This document shows, one piece after another, positions 20,966-34,196 of a DNA stretch of 64,000 nt; within the stretch, counting starts at the first letter, position 1, and every line of letters begins with the position of its first letter. The position numbers and the translations under genes were made by a program. The notes under the pieces were generated by a model. That model was not told the DNA's origin. It made no database searches and worked only from the letters and a program-made list of their open reading frames with translations. Source of the DNA: Rhododendron vialii (taxonomy: Eukaryota; Streptophyta; Magnoliopsida; Ericales; Ericaceae); NCBI RefSeq assembly GCF_030253575.1, contig NC_080567.1, forward strand, positions 33,061,501-33,125,500, in the 5' to 3' direction.

Positions 20966-22987
20966 TACTGAGGCATCCAAATGGATAGTTAAAGACGTTC
21001 CCTCATGAGCACAATCCCTTTTGTGTTTGATTTTGTTTTTAGGAAGTGGAAAATATTCTATATCCAACCTAGGACTTCTTTTTACCACTAGGTTGGAGAT
21101 CCCGAAGTGTAAATATTTTTGAACTAGCAATGATTTTTGTTGGGTTAATGATTATTCTTCCCAAAGACGAAGGAGAAATATGATCTCTTTTTACAACCTC
21201 TGCGTGTGTGCATATATACGAAAATACCATGCATCACATTCAAGCTAGAGAGACAAAGATCGAGATACCTGGATAGTAAAAAGCAATACCGGGATCGCAA
21301 TTTCAAAACACAACGTTAAAATCAACAGTATCTAAATCTAAAGCCGTTCGATACACGTTGACACACGCAATTTCATGGCTAAATCTCGTCTATTTACTGA
21401 CCGCTTTACAGCCGAAACGGTTTAAGGGTGGAACCGCGGAAGTTAACCAGAATCTTGACCGCTGATAGTGAAAGGGTTTGGCAACCCGTCCAGTCCTTCC
21501 AGTCCATGTGTTAGTTTTGTATTCGTGGAAAAATTAGACTGGCCTCTCTGAGGTTTTCAATAGTAAATAGTATTGAATAGGGTCCGGAGAATAGGTCCGG
21601 CCTCTCAGCAGTTCAATGGCTTGAACTGGACGAGACAGTTTAGATTGGGACAATCCATTGGTAGATTTAACAGTTCGGATTTTCTCACACTTTTACCGGT
21701 AAGAATACACTATCACCGGTAAAAGTGTAAAAATACATTCAAACCACTGATTGCAACGAATGAACGGTTCCAATCTGGACTGTCTCTTCACATGGACCGA
21801 ACAGGATCCATTTCCTATTGAATATAGTAGCCTCATCATTGTAGTTCTGAAGAATATTCACTTTGTTTGGTTGAGGTTTTAGAAAGTTATTTTTGAAAAT
21901 TGAGTGGTAATGAGCGGAGAGAGATAGAGAGAAAAATTTATTGAAAATTGTGTCGAGAGTAAAAGTTACTCTCAAAATGGTAAACCAAGCAGAGTGATTG
22001 TCTCTCATTCCTTACTTTATATGATCTAATATGTTGAATCCCTTCTGTTAACTCCCGTTTGTTTAGTCCTGAAAATTTTAGTCAATCCTCAACCTTTTAT
22101 TTGTATTGCCTATTTGTACCCCTTAGCTAAGGTTGGCAACAGGGCGGGGTGGGAGTGAATACCACTGTCCTCCCCGAACCTATATTCAGTCCCAGTTCCC
22201 GCCTTGATCTTAACTGGTAAATTTATTTAATGACCCTCCATCCCCGTCCCAAACGGAGAACAGAAGTTCCCGTGGGAAATCGGGGATATGTACCTAAACA
22301 AAAAAATCTTGCATTGTGCCACGCAATTTCCTAACGAAATCAAAAAGCACAGAATAGGTACTAACCATTCACAATAAACATCCTTCGCCTTTGTCATCCA
22401 AAGGAAACATCCATAACATTTGCCGGCGGAGATTCTAGACACAAATGTTTGGGACACAGAACGTGTTCGAAATTATTCAATTTCACACAAAGTTCACACT
22501 TATTCCATGCAGGAGAGAGATCAAGGAGAGTGCTTCGTTTTAATTTAAGTAACAACATTCTTATAGAATATATCACGTAGGAGAGAGAGTCAAGGAGAGA
22601 ATTTCGTTTTAAATAATTAGGTAATTAGATTCTGATAGAATATAGGTAGAAAGATTGTTATTGGAGGATATGGGTCTTGTCCACAAAGTGATTGAAGAAT
22701 TGGAAGGTGAGATGGTTCTGTCAATCTAAAGGCAGCACATGCATGTTATTTCCAATGTGGAGTGGAGGAGAGTGAAGAGTCAGCAGACAGCAATCATAGG
22801 CCACCTCTACCTCTATGGGAAATTGAAGGAGACAATTTTTCATCCTTAACGCGTCTCACCGCCTTGTCGGTTCCAGCCTAATTTTCAATTCTACCCTTTT
22901 CCATTCTTAAGCTAATTTCCATTACGTACGACAACAGCGTTTCTTCCATTCTTAACATACTTATTAAAGCAAGGCCTTCTTGCTCTG
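20966..22987. other. Intergenic region with repeats, no gene recognised
   Basis: The first ~40 bp finish the interrupted LecRK fragment. The rest holds only short ORFs, a foldback (21633-21786), a patch at ~22130-22290 of GC-rich, partly inverted text, and a tandem pair of ~65-bp units (22512-22572 and 22578-22642). A block at 22349-22440 resembles the repeat pair at 40795-41165. Confidence 0.6.
21633..21786. repeat. Small foldback element
   Basis: Outer arms GAGACAGTTTAGATTGG (21633) and CCAATCTGGACTGTCTC (21770-21786) and inner arms ACACTTTTACCGGT / ACCGGTAAAAGTGT (21687-21700 and 21715-21728) fold back on each other. Likely a MITE. No clear target duplication. Confidence 0.65.
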
Positions 22988-22988
22988 T

Positions 22989-23028
<40 letters not shown>
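22988..23028. repeat. CT microsatellite in the probable 5'UTR of the HIPP gene
   Basis: A ~40-bp (CT)n tract ends ~48 bp before the ATG at 23076. CT-rich leaders are common in plant genes. No convincing TATA box was picked out upstream. Confidence 0.7.
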
Positions 23029-23075
23029 ATTCGTTCATTTCTGGCTTCGGATCTGATTATCCCCAGGTCTCAATT

Positions 23076-25048
23076 ATGGCTGAGAAGGTTTGTTTGTAAA
23101 CACCATTTCCCTCTAACTCTATATACATAAATACCACACGAGATATATAGTTTAGCTTTTTCTGTGGTCGTCGATTAATTGCTTTCTTTAGCAATATATA
23201 TACATATATATAGAGAGAGTCCTTTTCAGGTCCGGTCGTCCAGATTTTCTTATGATCCGAATTTGTGTCTTAGCTCCCATTTTCGAATCGATTTACGATG
23301 ATCCGAGCTGCTCAATGTGTTCAAAACGTGATTTTAAGGGTACCCGCTAGAAATCAAAAAAAAAAAGACTGGGAAGGGCTTGATCTGAGCAGTTTTTTTC
23401 TGAACCGTTCAATAAAAAAAACTGCTCGGATCAAGCCCTTCACGATCATTTTTTTTGGTGATTTCTCGCGGGTACCCTTAAAATCACGTTCTGATCACAT
23501 TGAGCTGCTTGGATCATCGCAAATCAATCGAGAAATGAAAATCCGGACCATAAGAAAATCCAGGCGAGTGGACCTGAAAATTTCTATATATATTCTTTAT
23601 TTTGTTCATTGTCTTCTCCACCAATCCTGAGTCTATTTCTTCTCAATTATACATCTCCTATGATAGACCACTGAGTTAATATCCCCTGCTTCCGTAATAT
23701 CCCCTGCTTCCAAGCAGTGCTGTTCACAGGGACGGAGGGAAAGGGGGGCACGTGCCCCCGCTCAAAACTAAAATAATTTTGTTACATTTTTGTATATTTT
23801 GCATAATTATAAAATTAAATGTGCTACTACACATAAACAAGTGCATATATCTTGAAAATATACATATAAAACTAGTTTATGTTTCAATTTCGTCATATGG
23901 GTGCATTTATACTTGTTGATTTCCAAACTATTTGTCTACTTGGATCGATTTTTTCTTAATTGTACTTATTTTCGATTCTTTCTTAATTGTACTTATTTTT
24001 AACCGTCTAAGAGCAATATTTTAAAATAATTTCATTAATAAAACTATATCGGTCATTCTAAAACTTGTTGATGTTCATGTAAAACATACTCTCAAATTTT
24101 GTCTGAGATTTTGTGCTTATTTTTATATAATTTAGGTGAAAGTATGTGTTATATATTTTTGTAGTTTGTATTGCATGCCTTAATTATGTAACAATCTTAT
24201 TGTGGTTAACTAAAAAAATAAATTTTCGCCACTATGATTAACAAGGTGCCCCCACTAAGCAACATTTCTGAATCCGTCCCTGGCTGTTCATATGTAACTC
24301 TTGTATTTTTCTTTTCAATCGTGTAACAGGTTACAACAATGGTGCTGAAGGTGGACCTTCAGTGTCCTAGTTGCTACAGGAAGATCAAGAAAGTTCTTGC
24401 CAAATTTCCCCGTGAGACCCGCACCTATTATTATTATTATTTATTCATTATTTCTTTATTCATACCACCGGCATATTTATCGAAGGGAGAATGATTTTTA
24501 CACTTCTTTTCTTGCTTTCATTCACACGAAACAACAAATAGTACAAAATTATTATCTGTACATAAAAATCAAATAAAGAGGTAAGAAGAATTTGATGCAT
24601 TTACGTGAATAAAGATGGGAACAAGAGTACAACAAGATAAAAAGTAAGTAAAACAACTACTATTTGCTTTTCGATATTTTCTAAACATTTCGTATAAGAA
24701 ACTGACTTTTGTTCGATGTCAAACTTTTGGGGACAAATTATAGAAATTCGAAGCCAGGCTTACGACGAGAAGCAGAATACGGTGACGATCACTATAGTAT
24801 GCTGCAGCCCGGAGAAGATTCGTGACAAGTTGTGTTGCAAAGGTGGGAAAACAATCGAGAGCATTGAGATCAAACATCCCCCTCCCCCCCCGCCCCCTCC
24901 CCCTGTTAATGTATCGGTTCTGGTATGTTGTGGGCCATGTTACAAGGGTATCCCAGGGGGCCCATGTTATGAGGGGTGTGGTAGGCCAGTAAGTCGTTGC
25001 GTTGAGTACTTTAATGAAGAAAACACTTCTGGTTGCACGATCATGTGA
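23076..25048 (+). CDS. HMA-domain isoprenylated protein (HIPP, Pi21-like)
   Basis: Three exons: 23076-23087, 24330-24411 and 24744-25048 (12+82+305 nt, 132 residues). Splice sites are AAG/GTTTGT ... AACAG, and CCCC/GTGAG ... ATTATAG; phases agree and the joined protein reads through each junction as a normal HMA fold. The metal-binding CPSC is at residues 16-19. VCCSPEKIRDKLCCKGGK and a poly-Pro linker follow, then a Cys/Gly-rich tail ending CTIM, a CaaX isoprenylation box. HIPPs bind soft metals or act at membranes; the Pro-rich subgroup includes rice Pi21, a blast susceptibility factor. That role is not shown here. Intron 1 (1,242 bp) carries a foldback and a hAT-type MITE. This is the only ordinary gene in the window with no lesion seen. 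Confidence 0.85.
23223..23580. repeat. Long foldback in intron 1 of the HIPP gene
   Basis: The left arm from TTTTCAGGTCC (23223) runs to ~23398, and the right arm from ~23413 to GGACCTGAAAA (23570-23580). The arms of ~165 bp match closely, for example GGGTACCC, TGCTC.GATCAAGCCCTTC and GATCC..GCTGCT motifs in mirrored order. The 110-codon plus-strand ORF across it is an artefact. Likely a foldback MITE near TA-rich flanks. Confidence 0.85.
23727..24282. mobile_element. hAT-type MITE, 556 bp, in intron 1 of the HIPP gene
   Basis: Ends CAGGGACGGA / TCCGTCCCTG are perfect inverted repeats, flanked by the 8-bp target duplication GCTGTTCA at 23719-23726 and 24283-24290. The left end also has a GGGGGGCACGTGCCCCC palindrome. 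No transposase ORF. Its right end lies 47 bp before exon 2. Confidence 0.92.
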
Positions 25049-25360
25049 TAGTAGTGCTTCCTCATGATCAAGCTTTTTGATTACTTTTGTTGGAAAACAA
25101 AAGGCATACTTGTTTGCGGGTATATGGGGGGTTATGTTTTTTGGACTATGATTTTATACAAGTATACAAAAAAGGTCAATAACGAGTTTGGTAGTCTGGT
25201 GGTGGCGGCCAAATAGTCAATTGAGATGGGGTTATATGGTGATATGTAATGATTTATGGTTAATAAGATTATTCGTTAATCATATACTCTGCATGTGCTT
25301 TTGTTTCATCTTACATGATTTGTTGTTCCTTCGAAGTTAGATCAGCGACTCACAAATAAT

Positions 25361-25740
25361 ATGAGTACCTTATCCCACGTCAATCATATCCCTATAACTA
25401 TTCAATACCCTTATGAAAAATTGATCACATCCGAGCAATTTCGGGGTCGAATCCACTTTGAATTTGATAAATGCATTGCTTGTGAAGTATGTGTTCGTGT
25501 ATGTCCTATAGATCTACCCGTTGTAGATTGGAAATTGGAAACCGATATTCAAAAGAAACATTTATTTAATTACAGTATTGATTTTGGAATCTGTATATTT
25601 TGAGGCAATTACGTTGAGTATTGTCCAACAAATTGTTTATCAATGACTGAAGAATATGAACTTTCTACTTATGATCGTCACAAATTGAATTACAATCAAA
25701 TTGCTTTGGGTCATTTACCAATGTCAATAATTGATGATTA
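25361..25740 (+). pseudogene. ndhI: ndhI fragment (chloroplast NADH dehydrogenase subunit I)
   Basis: It starts inside the N-terminal part ([20 protein letters not shown]) and keeps the first 4Fe-4S ligand set [12 protein letters not shown]. It has a TGA at 25601-25603 where a Cys codon of the second cluster is expected, then resumes to SIIDDY. In chloroplasts it is a peripheral-arm subunit of the NDH complex. Non-functional in this setting. Confidence 0.9.
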
Positions 25741-26719
<979 letters not shown>

Positions 26720-26735
<16 letters not shown>

Positions 26736-27512
26736 ATTATTTCGACTCTGACTCTCCCACTCCAGTCATAGCCTTTCTTTCTGTTACTTCGAAAGTAGCT
26801 GCTTCAGCTTTAGCAACTCAAATTTTCGATATTCTCTTTTATTTCTCATCAAACGAATGGCATCTTCTTCTCAAAATCTTAGCTATTCTTATCATGATAT
26901 TGGGAAACCTCATTGCTATTACTCAAACAAGCATGAAACGTATGCTTGCATATTCATCCATAGGTCAAATTAGATATGTAATTATTGGCATAATTGTTGG
27001 AGACTTAAATGATGGAAATGCAAGCATGATAATTTATATGTTGTTCTATATCTCTATGAATTTAGGAACTTTTGCTTGCATTGTATTATTTGGTCTACAT
27101 ACCAAAACTGATAACATTCGAGATTATGCAAGATTATACACGATAGATCCTTTTTTGACTCCCTCTTTAGCCCTATGTCTCTTATCCAAAAAGGGGTCTT
27201 CCTCCATTAGCAGGGTTTTTTGAAAAACTCTATTTATTCTGGTGTGGATGGTAGGCAGGTCTATATTTCTTGGTTTTAATAAGACTCATTACAAGCACTC
27301 TTTCTGTCTACTATTATCTAAAAATAATCAAGTTAGTAATATATAATTGGACGAAACCAAGAAATAACCCCTTGCGTGCGAAATTATTGACGATCTCCTT
27401 TAAGATCAACGAATTCCATCGAATTGAGTATGATTGTATGTGTGATAGCATCTACTATACAGGAATATCAATGAAACCGATTATTTCAATTGCTCGGGAT
27501 ACCCTTTTTTAG
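26720..27512 (+). pseudogene. ndhB: ndhB exon 2 (chloroplast NADH dehydrogenase subunit 2)
   Basis: The exon runs from [15 protein letters not shown] through [37 protein letters not shown] and the C-terminal ARDTLF stop. A frameshift follows LALCLLS (27180-27230). The first exon is absent. It is followed colinearly by the chloroplast ndhB-trnL spacer (27513-28073). Confidence 0.93.
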
Positions 27513-28073
27513 CTTGTAGGGTCTATTTCTTAGTTCAAGACCCATCTTACTAACTAGAATTAAAGAATTAGTAGATCTATTCCGTCCAAAATGGGAATGG
27601 GCTAGGGTTATAAACTTATAATCTATAATCTGATGATCGAGTTGATTTCATGATTATAAGTTCATTCTCTACCGGACTAGATCGGAATAGAGATATAGAT
27701 TCTCATTATGAGAAGGGGTTAATTGAGCGTATCGAAATAGATACTTTGTTTCTTTATGGATTCGTACATTTCATTTAGGATTAAAAAGAGACATAATCGG
27801 ATTTGCTTTTTACAGATTTTCCTTATTTTGGGACCCTATTCACCTCTTTGGGCTTCTATTGAATCGAGAAATAGATTTGATTGTTCACCTTATTTGATAT
27901 ATTAAAGCATCCTCCGGATAATGCAAATCGAAGCAATTGGGTGTCCGACTTGGGCCTATATGACATGACATGATCGATCAATAGCAATAATCCAACACCG
28001 CACCTTTGTCATATATTCCATACATCACACTAGATAGATATCATATTCATGGAATACGTTTCACTTCCAAGAT

Positions 28074-28154
28074 GCCTTGGTAGTGAAATGGTAGACACAC
28101 GAGACTCAAAATCTCTTGCTAAAAAGCGTAGAGGTTCGAATCCTCTTCAAGGCA
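28074..28154 (+). tRNA. trnL-CAA: Chloroplast-derived tRNA-Leu (CAA) copy
   Basis: 81 nt, starting GCCTTGGTAGTGAAATGGTA, with anticodon loop CTCAAAA, T-loop GGTTCGAATCC and 3' TTCAAGGCA pairing with the 5' end. A few stem changes relative to the chloroplast gene are likely. It could still fold, but there is no evidence that a nuclear copy is transcribed. Confidence 0.88.
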
Positions 28155-28250
28155 TAATATTGAGAATGCTCATTGAATGAACAATTCATCAATAAGAGAG
28201 CTCAGATCGAGTCGGTATATCAATACCGATTCGATCCGAGCTCTTGGAAT

Positions 28251-29999
28251 TGGAATAAGTTCAGCAGCGAATCACAAGATCTTGGTGATCTTTTATATCA
28301 AATTAATGGGGAGTCTACTTTAAAACCATCTGCCCTGCACAACCCACCCACCCACCCACCCACCCCCCAGTATATGTTTCAACAAGAATGTAAATTAGAA
28401 AGAAACCTCTGGTAAAATGCATGATTGTAACCCAGCAGTTAAAGTATATTACATAGTCTGTTTTAAGGATTGGTGACTTAACCATTCAGTGACTTAGGCA
28501 CTGGACGTTCCAAAATAGGTACTCTAAGGTGGGGTGAGTTCAATAATAGATGCATGTTGGCATTTCAGCCTTCCTTCGCCTTTCCGGGCCTATCTGAAAG
28601 ATTATCCAATACTTCTTGGTTGTGAATATCCGAAGTTCGCTGTTCAAAAATTCTTGTTTAAACAATTCGTACCATCCATACATAGTGTTTTGATCTCATA
28701 TTTCACTTCTTCCGTGTTTCAGGCAGTAACATTGTTCCATGGAGCTAAAAAATAGGGAATAAAGACGTGTTTCCATAACTCTACAAGCAGGTGGATACAA
28801 ACCTTAGAGTTATGCAAGGTCATGTAACTAGAATATATTTCCATGATATGCAAGACATATTCATGATTGGTCAAACCAGTAATAATATGTGTATTATTGC
28901 CCATCAAAAAATACTAGATGTATTATTAGTCAATAAAAGTCCATATATTAAACTTTTCCTCAGCTAGCAATACCAATATGCTTTTAGGACAAAAGATGAA
29001 AAACTTTAATTATAGCACTGAAATTATAAAAGGAGAGTGAAAGGGATTTGAGAAAGTAGGCACTAGGCACACGGAATTGCTATATATAGAAGGGAAACAT
29101 CTTAGCAGCCTTTCATACCAAGAAAAACATGATCAGTTTACAAGTGATGGTCAATTCATTTGAATTATGGGCTCCTACACCACATGCCACACAAGAAAGA
29201 AAAGAAATTGGATAAACTATAGTACATTGAAAAGAAATTGGATAAACTATAGTACATTTTTTTGTCTTTTCTTTCCTTTCCTTTCCTTTGCTTTTTTATT
29301 ATTTATTTAACACTAGTATGTTTGGACATATATTGGAATAAAAATATGTCTTGAGCTGTTCGATAGACGTGAATCCTAGACGATACACCTTAGACCCACA
29401 AGCATCAGAAGGCTGTGGACATGTATGTGTCTAAATCTGTGCTTGGAGAAAGGTTGCACGGACTAACATAACATAGAAAAGACAATCTTAATTTCGCATG
29501 TATTTAAAATTTGAAAATAAGACTAAAAAATTATGACACAGATGTTGATCAACCTATTTAATTACTAAGATATAATCATTCACAATTATAAATGCATATA
29601 ATCTACTAGTATTCTCCGTTTATATTAAATAGCAACTAGTATTCCGATCCAAAAACTTAAAGTATTGATAAGAATAACATTTTGTTTCTCAAAACTCTTG
29701 GTTGGGCGGGTGTTTATTTATTTAATCAATGTGGGGTCGACGGACTTATATAATTTTAAAGATTTTGAGGAAAAAAAATGTTGTAATCTAGTGGAAAATC
29801 GAATAGTAGGTAAGATGGTCGCGGATTCGCCCGGGCTCAACTGCCTTGCCGTCCATTTTTGGGTCTGGACATGTACAAGTGGTGTTCAATATATCTCATT
29901 TTTCCACCCACAACTCTGATTACAAATGTAAGATCCAATCACAGCCGGATGGAACAGAGGCCTGGCATTTGCAACCACATTTTTTTAACTCAACACACG

Positions 30000-30038
<39 letters not shown>

Positions 30039-30340
30039 GTACAAATAGTGACATTCAGTAAGGCTAAGTTTGGACAAACTACTTATTGAACTTTTTAGAC
30101 TTCGTGGGCAAACAGAATTACCATAAGTTCATAGTTTGGGCTAAATGCAAAGACATTTTCTGGTTGTTTTACCTGTCACCACTTGGGCTTTTGTCAACTA
30201 CCTCACAATTAAGTAAGTTAGCTTAAAGAAGTTATCTTTTACCCAAAGTCAATTAATCTAAAATAAGCAAAATGCCCCTAAAAAGTTAGTCCAAACTCAC
30301 CCTAAATGTTAAACTTAGGAAACAATGAGGATGGCCTTGC
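28251..30340. other. Intergenic region, no gene recognised
   Basis: It holds a (CCCA)n tract (28344-28368), CTTTC repeats (29270-29290), a TC microsatellite (30001-30034) and short ORFs without recognisable domains. The ORF at 28534-28755 was considered and not assigned. Confidence 0.6.
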
Positions 30341-30359
30341 ATTGCACTTAGGGGTGTTA

Positions 30360-30690
30360 AACGGGTCGTGTCGTGCCAGCCTGGCCCGTTTAGCTTCGTG
30401 CCAACCGTAGTTTCGTGCCGTTCCGTGCCATTATCAATCGTATCGTGTCGTGCCGTGCTCATTTACATAAACGTGTCGTGTCGTGCCGTGCCGTTTTTCA
30501 ATCGTGTCGTGTCGTGCCGTTTTTCAATCATGTCGGGCCATGCTAGACCCATTTACTTAATCGTGTTATGCTGTGCTGGCCCGTTTTTTAATCGTGTCAT
30601 GCCGTGCGAGCCTGTTTACTTGATTGTGTCGTGTCGTGCCATTTTTCAATCGTGTCGTGCTTCGTGCCTTGCCCCGTTTTACTTGGTCAA
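30360..30690. repeat. Left subterminal CGTGTCGTGCC array
   Basis: About 330 bp of degenerate CGTGTCGTGCC / CGTGCCGTGCC words, often separated by ATTTAC or TTTTTCAAT. The 151-codon ORF over it is an artefact of the repeat. Confidence 0.85.
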
Positions 30691-31744
30691 AAGGTATATA
30701 TCAATGCTATACAATGGGGTGTTTGGAAGCATAATTTTTGAATTTTTCTTTTTATATTTTCATTTTTTTTCTAGCTATTTGGATTTCGTAAATGAGATTT
30801 CTACAATCCATTCTCAAAACTGAATTAATGACAAGGTTACAAGGAAAACTAGCCATGTTCAGCTTAACATTCCAAAAAAAGGAGTGTTTAGGGGTACACG
30901 TGAGGTATAACATTGATATATACCTTTTGATCACATTCTTCATTATAAAGTCCGGAAGGAAGAGCATGTAATCCCACAATTCACAATTGTGTATCGATAA
31001 CAGTTGGCTTTGTAGTGCATTTCACTATTTCCCTGTTTCAATTGCACCTTGTTGGTTTAGCAAATATGCCAATTAGATCACACATATTGCACTCTTCCCT
31101 TGCAAATTCGTTTTTTGTTCTCCCCATTTTTATTATTGTATTCCCACTGTTAAGAATAACGTCTTGAACTGTCGAAATGTTCAGGAATTATCCCAAATTT
31201 TTTTTTAAAAAAAAAAAAGGCACACCCACCAGCCACCGACATCCAAATTGAAATCAAAACCACCGCCAAACTCTATCGATTTTAACTTCGATTTCGATAC
31301 ACTAAAAATTAGCCGGAAAATCAAAATCCAAATGGAGTAATCTGAAAACCTTTGAATCAAAAATACACAATATATGAAAATCCAGCATCAAAACCCAGAT
31401 GGAGTAATCTGAAAACATTTCGATTCCGGCCACATTCCTCGCAATCGCTGCCGGAAAACTCAAATAGAACATCAGACAAAGAAGGCAAGAGAGGGAGGGG
31501 TAACCTTTCTTACCTTCGCTGGGGCCAAACGACAGCGACGTCGCCGTAAAATACACAGATCTAATGCTTGTGAAGACAAGGGGGAAGAAAGAGAAAGAGA
31601 GAGAGAGATAGGGAAAATCGCTGGGAGCGAGTGCTACAGTAGCACGGCAGGACCAGCGAGCTACTGTAGCGGCTGCTACGATTGACGATCGTGAGGCGAG
31701 GCTGCTGCATCTAGGAGATGCTCGAGAGACGTTATCTATCACCA

Positions 31745-32199
31745 TAGTATAGAAATATAGTTGAGAGCCTCACAAACCTCCAAACCCTCAATTCTAACCC
31801 CTCCTTGAAAGTAGGTTACTTAACCACTCTCCTATTTTTCTTTTTTTCCTTTCCCTAATTAACTCTCTCTACTAAGGAAGTTATATCTCTCACACAACCT
31901 GCACCCCGCGTCCCCACCCACTTCTCATCCGCGTTCCCTATTACACCCTTTATAACTGAAATCTATCTATCAATATAGTATAGAAATGTAGTTGAGAGCC
32001 TCACAAACCTCCAAACCCTCAATTCTAACCCCTCCTTGAAAGTAGGTTACTTAACCACTCTCCTATTTTTCTTTTTTTCCTTTCCCTGATTAATTCTCTC
32101 TACTAAGGAAGTTATATCTCCCACATAACCTGCACCCCACATCCCCACCCACTTCTCATCCGCGTTCCCTATTACACCCTTTGTAACTGAAATCTTTAC
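31745..32199. repeat. 231-bp tandem duplication
   Basis: Units 31745-31975 and 31976-32199 both start TAGTATAGAAAT.TAGTTGAG and run through TTGCAAGTAGGTT-type and CCTATTACACCC text with few differences. A smaller tandem pair with an ~83-bp period is at 32676-32757 and 32758-32840. Confidence 0.85.
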
Positions 32200-33101
32200 C
32201 ATCAAAAGATTCAAAACAAACAAAAACCGCCACCCACGTCTCGCCCAAACATTGCCCACTTGAAAGTATATAATGACGGGAAAAAAAGTTACCAAAAAGT
32301 TTGCTCGCAGATCGCAATGCAATGCTCCTATTCCCACCACCCATCCGAAATTCCTCACTGCAATTCTAATAAGCTCACTTCATGGTTCCAATCTATGATC
32401 CTCCACTGCAAGTTTGGCTCGGTTTGGTACAAGAAATTGTTCATGAAATTTTAATTAGCAAGTTTGGCTCCATCCGTTACAAGAATTTGTTCACACATTT
32501 TTAAGTACTACCAAGTAAGCCTCTGATTGGTATGAGTTTTGTTCAAGGAACACATACCAATTGCACGAAGGTCTGTTTCCATCTCTACTCATGCATTTGA
32601 CCACTGTGTTGGGCATATTTGCTTTTGTTCTTCACCGTGTATATTTCATATTTTAGTACTTCAGGCTTAAGTTCATACAATATCTATTTTTTTCAGTCCT
32701 AGCTCTTTGGTTATTTTAAATTATGAGAATTTGTTCACGGTGCTGGGCATATGTAGTCATACAATATCTTCTTCTTTTTCCAGTCCTCTTTGGTTATTTT
32801 AAATTATGAGAATTTGTTCACGGTGCTGGGCATATGTAGTTTGCGTCTTTTTTGCTCTAAAATTCAAAATGTATTAGCGTTTTCCCCATTCAATACATGG
32901 GACAACAGAAAAAAAATGTTGCATTGCAATTGACCCCGTGCATGGAACGGGCACAATATTCCATACTCCTAATCCTAATTTTCTGAATTTTATATATTTT
33001 TTGGTTTACAAAAAACACGTGGACAGAGAATGGCAACATCCTGCCCCCACTTCCTAACTTCCTGCATGGGGTTAGACTTGAGATCACCCCTACATTTTTT
33101 T

Positions 33102-33219
33102 ACTAGTGTCATTTCCGTTCGATGCACGAGACAAAATATTTTTGTAACTCCGCTATAAAATATTGAGCTTGCACAAAATTTGGTGTTTGTCCCGTGCGTC
33201 GAACGGGAACGACGCTAGT
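33102..33219. repeat. Short foldback element (ACTAG ends)
   Basis: Left arm ACTAGTGTCATTTCCGTTCG and right arm CGAACGGGAACGACGCTAGT are inverted copies with a few mismatches, around a ~50-bp loop. Probable MITE. A GA-rich simple repeat (33221-33265) follows. Confidence 0.65.
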
Positions 33220-33390
33220 GAGAAAGAGAGAGAATGAGAGAGTGAGAGAGTGAGAGAGACGAGAGGGTTGTGGTGTTGGGTGAGCTGCCGGTCTCTTTCT
33301 ATATATACCAAATGTGTGTGAGTGTGAGTGTGTGCATATGTCACACCACAATCTATGTGCACCATGCCACCAAATAGCGAAAAATTCTCG

Positions 33391-34196
33391 TAAAGTCCTA
33401 TAATGTATCACTGGAGGGCCGCGCGAGCTGTTTTTTGAAATCGGAACCGTCTACCTTTTATGGGGGAGTGATTATATCATTCGTGCAAAAAATGAAGTAA
33501 ATTGGTTATCGTTATATACTTGATCGCACATAACAAAAAAATTCCTATTAACGAATTTATGTCCCAATAAAAGGGCTTCCAAAACCCGATAGACCCAAAA
33601 ATTTGTGAGAGTGATTAAAACACTATGAACAACAAAATGAACGGTATGGATCGTCATAGTTGTGTCGCAATCATGTGACTACCGTATATTAGACTATAGC
33701 GGAATACATTGGTTTAAAACCAGATAAGTTGGATGTATAGATTTGAAAGGTAGCTGCAAACTCATTTTTTTGAATGTTCGATCTAAACCGTTACGATTTA
33801 AGATCTTATCAAATTTATCATTCTCCCCCTAAATAGGAGATAATCGGATGTTGGAAACCACGTGATCGGAACACATTCCGTGCTTCCAAAGGCGTTAAAG
33901 TCCTATAATCCAGCACTTAAAGGTCGCCCGAGCTATTTTTTGAAAATCAGAACTGTCTACCTTTTATGTGGGAGTGATTATATCATTCGTGCAAAAAATA
34001 AAGTAAATTGGTTATCGTTATATATTTGATCGCACATAACAAAAAATCTCCTACTAATGAATCTATGTCCCAATAAAAAGGCTTCCAAAACCCGATAGAC
34101 CCGAAAATTTGCAAAAGTGATTAAAACACCAAGAACAACAATAAACGGTATGGATCGTCATAATTATGTTGCAATTGTGTGGCTACCATACAAGAG
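33391..34196. repeat. Pair of ~300-bp direct repeats
   Basis: The blocks 33391-33690 and 33895-34196 share AAAGTCCTATAAT, GAGTGATTATATCATTCGTG and CAAAACCCGATAGACCC in the same order, 504 bp apart, with perhaps 10% differences. They may be remains of a small repeated element or a local duplication. Confidence 0.75.

Noticed and set aside
23298..23630. 110-codon ORF in intron 1 of the HIPP gene
   Set aside because: It lies across the foldback and is explained by it.
28534..28755. 73-codon ORF after the chloroplast insertion
   Set aside because: I looked for chloroplast or mitochondrial homology but could not name any; left unassigned.
30368..30823. 151-codon Cys/Arg-rich ORF
   Set aside because: Translation of the CGTGTCGTGCC repeat; no start context or domain. 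The same applies to 36157-36768.
31302..31745. 147-codon minus-strand ORF inside the hAT-type element
   Set aside because: No domain recognised. It could be captured gene leader sequence, but this is not supported enough to call a gene.
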